NCBI GenBank assembly: GCA_900555045.1
Contig: USJW01000163.1
Location: 1 to 7,806 of the forward strand
Direction: 5' to 3'
Origin: an uncultured Clostridium sp.
GTDB taxonomy: Bacteria > Bacillota > Clostridia > Lachnospirales > Lachnospiraceae
Length of the DNA: 7,806 bases
The translations under genes were made by a program, and so were the position numbers. Of the stretch, positions 6,603-7,806 are shown piece after piece. Every line of letters begins with the position of its first letter. The stretch's first letter is position 1. Under the pieces are notes generated by a model. That model was not told where the DNA came from, made no database searches, and worked only from the letters and a program-made list of their open reading frames with translations.

Positions 6603-7730
6603 TCACTCCTTTATTGTAATTTCAGGGTCCCCGTGGGTGAGCAGATACTCCCCGTAGGTCATCATCAGCACACCCTGGGCCTTGGGGTCATCCTCCACCA
6701 CCTTCTCGGACAGGTAATACTCCACGCTGCCGTTGCGCTCATGCCGCGGCCCAAGCCCGGCAACCTCGCAGGTCCCGCCTAAATGGCAGTGCCCGTCGTG
6801 GAAAGTCAGCTGGCGGTCCAGAACGGCGCGGAAAATCTCTTCGCCGATGTGAAGATACTTGTCGGGGAGAAGGAGTTCAAGGCGGCAGGCCTTTAAGATG
6901 GAGTAGGCAACCATCAGCGAGCCGGAGGTCTCCAGGTAGTTTCCCTCCACCTCAGGCAGAGCGATCAGCTGGTAGAACAGACGGCTGTCCGCGTCCTGCC
7001 ATCTGAGCACGCCCGCGATGGCCTCCCGGTACAGGTCGCCGAAGGTTCTCTTGCAGTCGTAGAGCTCCTCACTGGCCATCTCGTAGCAGTCCACCAGGGC
7101 CATCAAAAACCAGCCGATGGAGCGAAGCCAGAAGTTGGGCGACAGCCCGGTTTCCTTGTCCGCCCAGTCGCGCTCCCTGTACTCGTCGTAGGCGTGGTGG
7201 TACAGCCCGGTCTCCGGGTCGTAGAGGTATTTGCGGACCATCTTGAACTGGTTCACAATGTCGTAGTAATTTTTTCTCCCGTTGTAGCGGTTCTCGTACT
7301 CCAGGTAGAAGGGCTGGCCCATGTACAGGCCGTCCAGCCACACCTGGTACGGGTAGATCAGCTTGTGCCAGAAATTTCCGGTTTTGAGCCTGGGGTGGAA
7401 GCGCAGCTGGGTCATGATCCGCTCGGTGGCCTTGCGGTACTTCTCGTCCCCGGTCACGTCCTCCAGGAAATAGAACAGCTTTCCGGAGTTCACGAAGTCT
7501 AAGTTGTAGTCCGTCAGCACGTAGCTGCTTATATTTCCGTCGGAATCCACGTAGGGGTCCACGAACCGCACAATATAGTCCTTGTAGAAATCGTCCCCGG
7601 TGACCTCATACATTTTTTTACAGCCAAGGAGCAGGCAGCCGTCCTCATAGTTCCACTGGTAGACCTGCTTACCGCCCTCCGACTCCTTGTAAACGTCTAA
7701 ACCCTTGTAGTGGTCGATATAGTCCTTAAA
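6603..7730 (-). CDS. GH105 unsaturated rhamnogalacturonyl hydrolase, 5' end cut
   Basis: A glycoside hydrolase family 105 enzyme of the YteR/YesR type (alpha/alpha six-barrel), about 375 visible residues. It removes the 4,5-unsaturated galacturonate at the non-reducing end of pectin fragments made by lyases, by hydrating the double bond. The two family aspartates are visible 55 residues apart, as in YteR: one in YNLDFVNSGK (codon 7497-7499) and the catalytic one in YQVWLDGLYM (codon 7332-7334). A histidine follows in GLYHHAYDE. Other family signatures are SPNFWLRSIGW, YLETSGSLMVAY and VEYYLSEKVVEDDPK near the C-terminus. There is no signal peptide, fitting intracellular action. The ATG at 7613 gives 336 residues, but conserved family sequence (KDYIDHYKG, YQWNYEDGC) continues upstream of it and no ribosome site precedes it. 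The true start is therefore further upstream and is lost at the junction near 7730. The open frame continues to a stop at 7776 without an ATG, GTG or TTG. Confidence 0.92.
   Translation of the reverse strand, partial: FKDYIDHYKGLDVYKESEGGKQVYQWNYEDGCLLLGCKKMYEVTGDDFYKDYIVRFVDPYVDSDGNISSYVLTDYNLDFVNSGKLFYFLEDVTGDEKYRKATERIMTQLRFHPRLKTGNFWHKLIYPYQVWLDGLYMGQPFYLEYENRYNGRKNYYDIVNQFKMVRKYLYDPETGLYHHAYDEYRERDWADKETGLSPNFWLRSIGWFLMALVDCYEMASEELYDCKRTFGDLYREAIAGVLRWQDADSRLFYQLIALPEVEGNYLETSGSLMVAYSILKACRLELLLPDKYLHIGEEIFRAVLDRQLTFHDGHCHLGGTCEVAGLGPRHERNGSVEYYLSEKVVEDDPKAQGVLMMTYGEYLLTHGDPEITIKE
6606..6612 (-). promoter_or_regulatory. Ribosome binding site for first permease
   Basis: AAAGGAG on the minus strand overlaps the last codons of the GH105 gene and lies eight bases before the ATG at 6597. 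It decides the start against the in-frame GTG at 6606 and suggests coupled translation of the two genes. Confidence 0.75.
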
Positions 7731-7806
7731 TAGAAACCTAATGCCGAGAATACATACCAGGCAGAAGTCTGCCCGTTATCTTCATCTCCACAATAGCCAT
7801 CAGGAC
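7731..7806 (-). pseudogene. GH92 alpha-mannosidase fragment at chimeric contig end
   Basis: In a minus-strand frame shifted from GH105, bases 7804-7730 translate to PDGYC, then GDEDNGQTSAWYVFSALGFY. I recognise this as the highly conserved segment in the C-terminal half of GH92 exo-acting alpha-mannosidases, which normally continues into a PVCPG-like stretch. Here the match stops after GFY at about 7730-7732. The same frame then runs into nonsense (LRTISTTT), because the DNA switches to GH105 in another frame. This 75-base piece therefore comes from a different gene. It is too short to be functional and most likely reflects a misassembly, though a genomic rearrangement is possible. Confidence 0.85.

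Noticed and set aside
1..7806. CRISPR arrays, tRNA or rRNA genes, insertion sequences, phage or defence genes
   Set aside because: No direct repeat arrays, cloverleaf or rRNA-like sequence, transposase motifs or terminal inverted repeats were seen. The window is filled by the seven operon genes.

Overview
The window reads as one end of a short-read assembly contig from a Gram-positive gut-type Clostridium relative. I infer Lachnospiraceae or a neighbouring family, at moderate confidence. The reasons are the strong AGGAGG-type ribosome binding sites, the tight one-strand operon, the fairly GC-rich codon use, and the two-permease sugar ABC transporter next to intracellular pectin enzymes. All credible genes lie on the minus strand and are transcribed from high to low coordinates.

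In transcription order the operon encodes a GH105 unsaturated rhamnogalacturonyl/galacturonyl hydrolase whose 5' end is cut (6603-7730), two MalF/MalG-type ABC permeases (5674-6597 and 4799-5668), and a GH28 polygalacturonase-family enzyme with an Fn3-like N-terminus and no signal peptide (3216-4799). These are followed by a bicupin protein of unknown reaction (2414-3184), a MATE-family transporter (977-2335) and a TIM-barrel ketose 3-epimerase-like protein (129-962). A hairpin with a short U tract at 43-70 probably ends the transcript. Gene spacings are 5, 5, -1, 31, 78 and 14 bases, and no internal promoter is convincing. The only gap above 50 bases between genes is 2336-2413.

Together the genes describe uptake of pectin oligosaccharides (rhamnogalacturonan-I or oligogalacturonate) and their depolymerisation inside the cell. 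The permeases import the oligomers, GH105 removes the non-reducing unsaturated uronate left by a lyase, and GH28 trims galacturonate or a related residue. The bicupin and the epimerase are candidates for handling the released keto-sugars. The transporter ATPase and the solute-binding protein are not in the window.

Both ends of the window look artificial. Bases 1-23 are Illumina TruSeq adapter sequence. At the right end, about 75 bases (7731-7806) encode a conserved GH92 alpha-mannosidase segment that runs, out of frame, straight into the GH105 gene. That is most simply a chimeric assembly join, although a real gene fusion or deletion cannot be excluded from sequence alone. I see no convincing new system. 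The most useful discoveries are these two end artefacts, the corrected gene starts and the unassigned bicupin.
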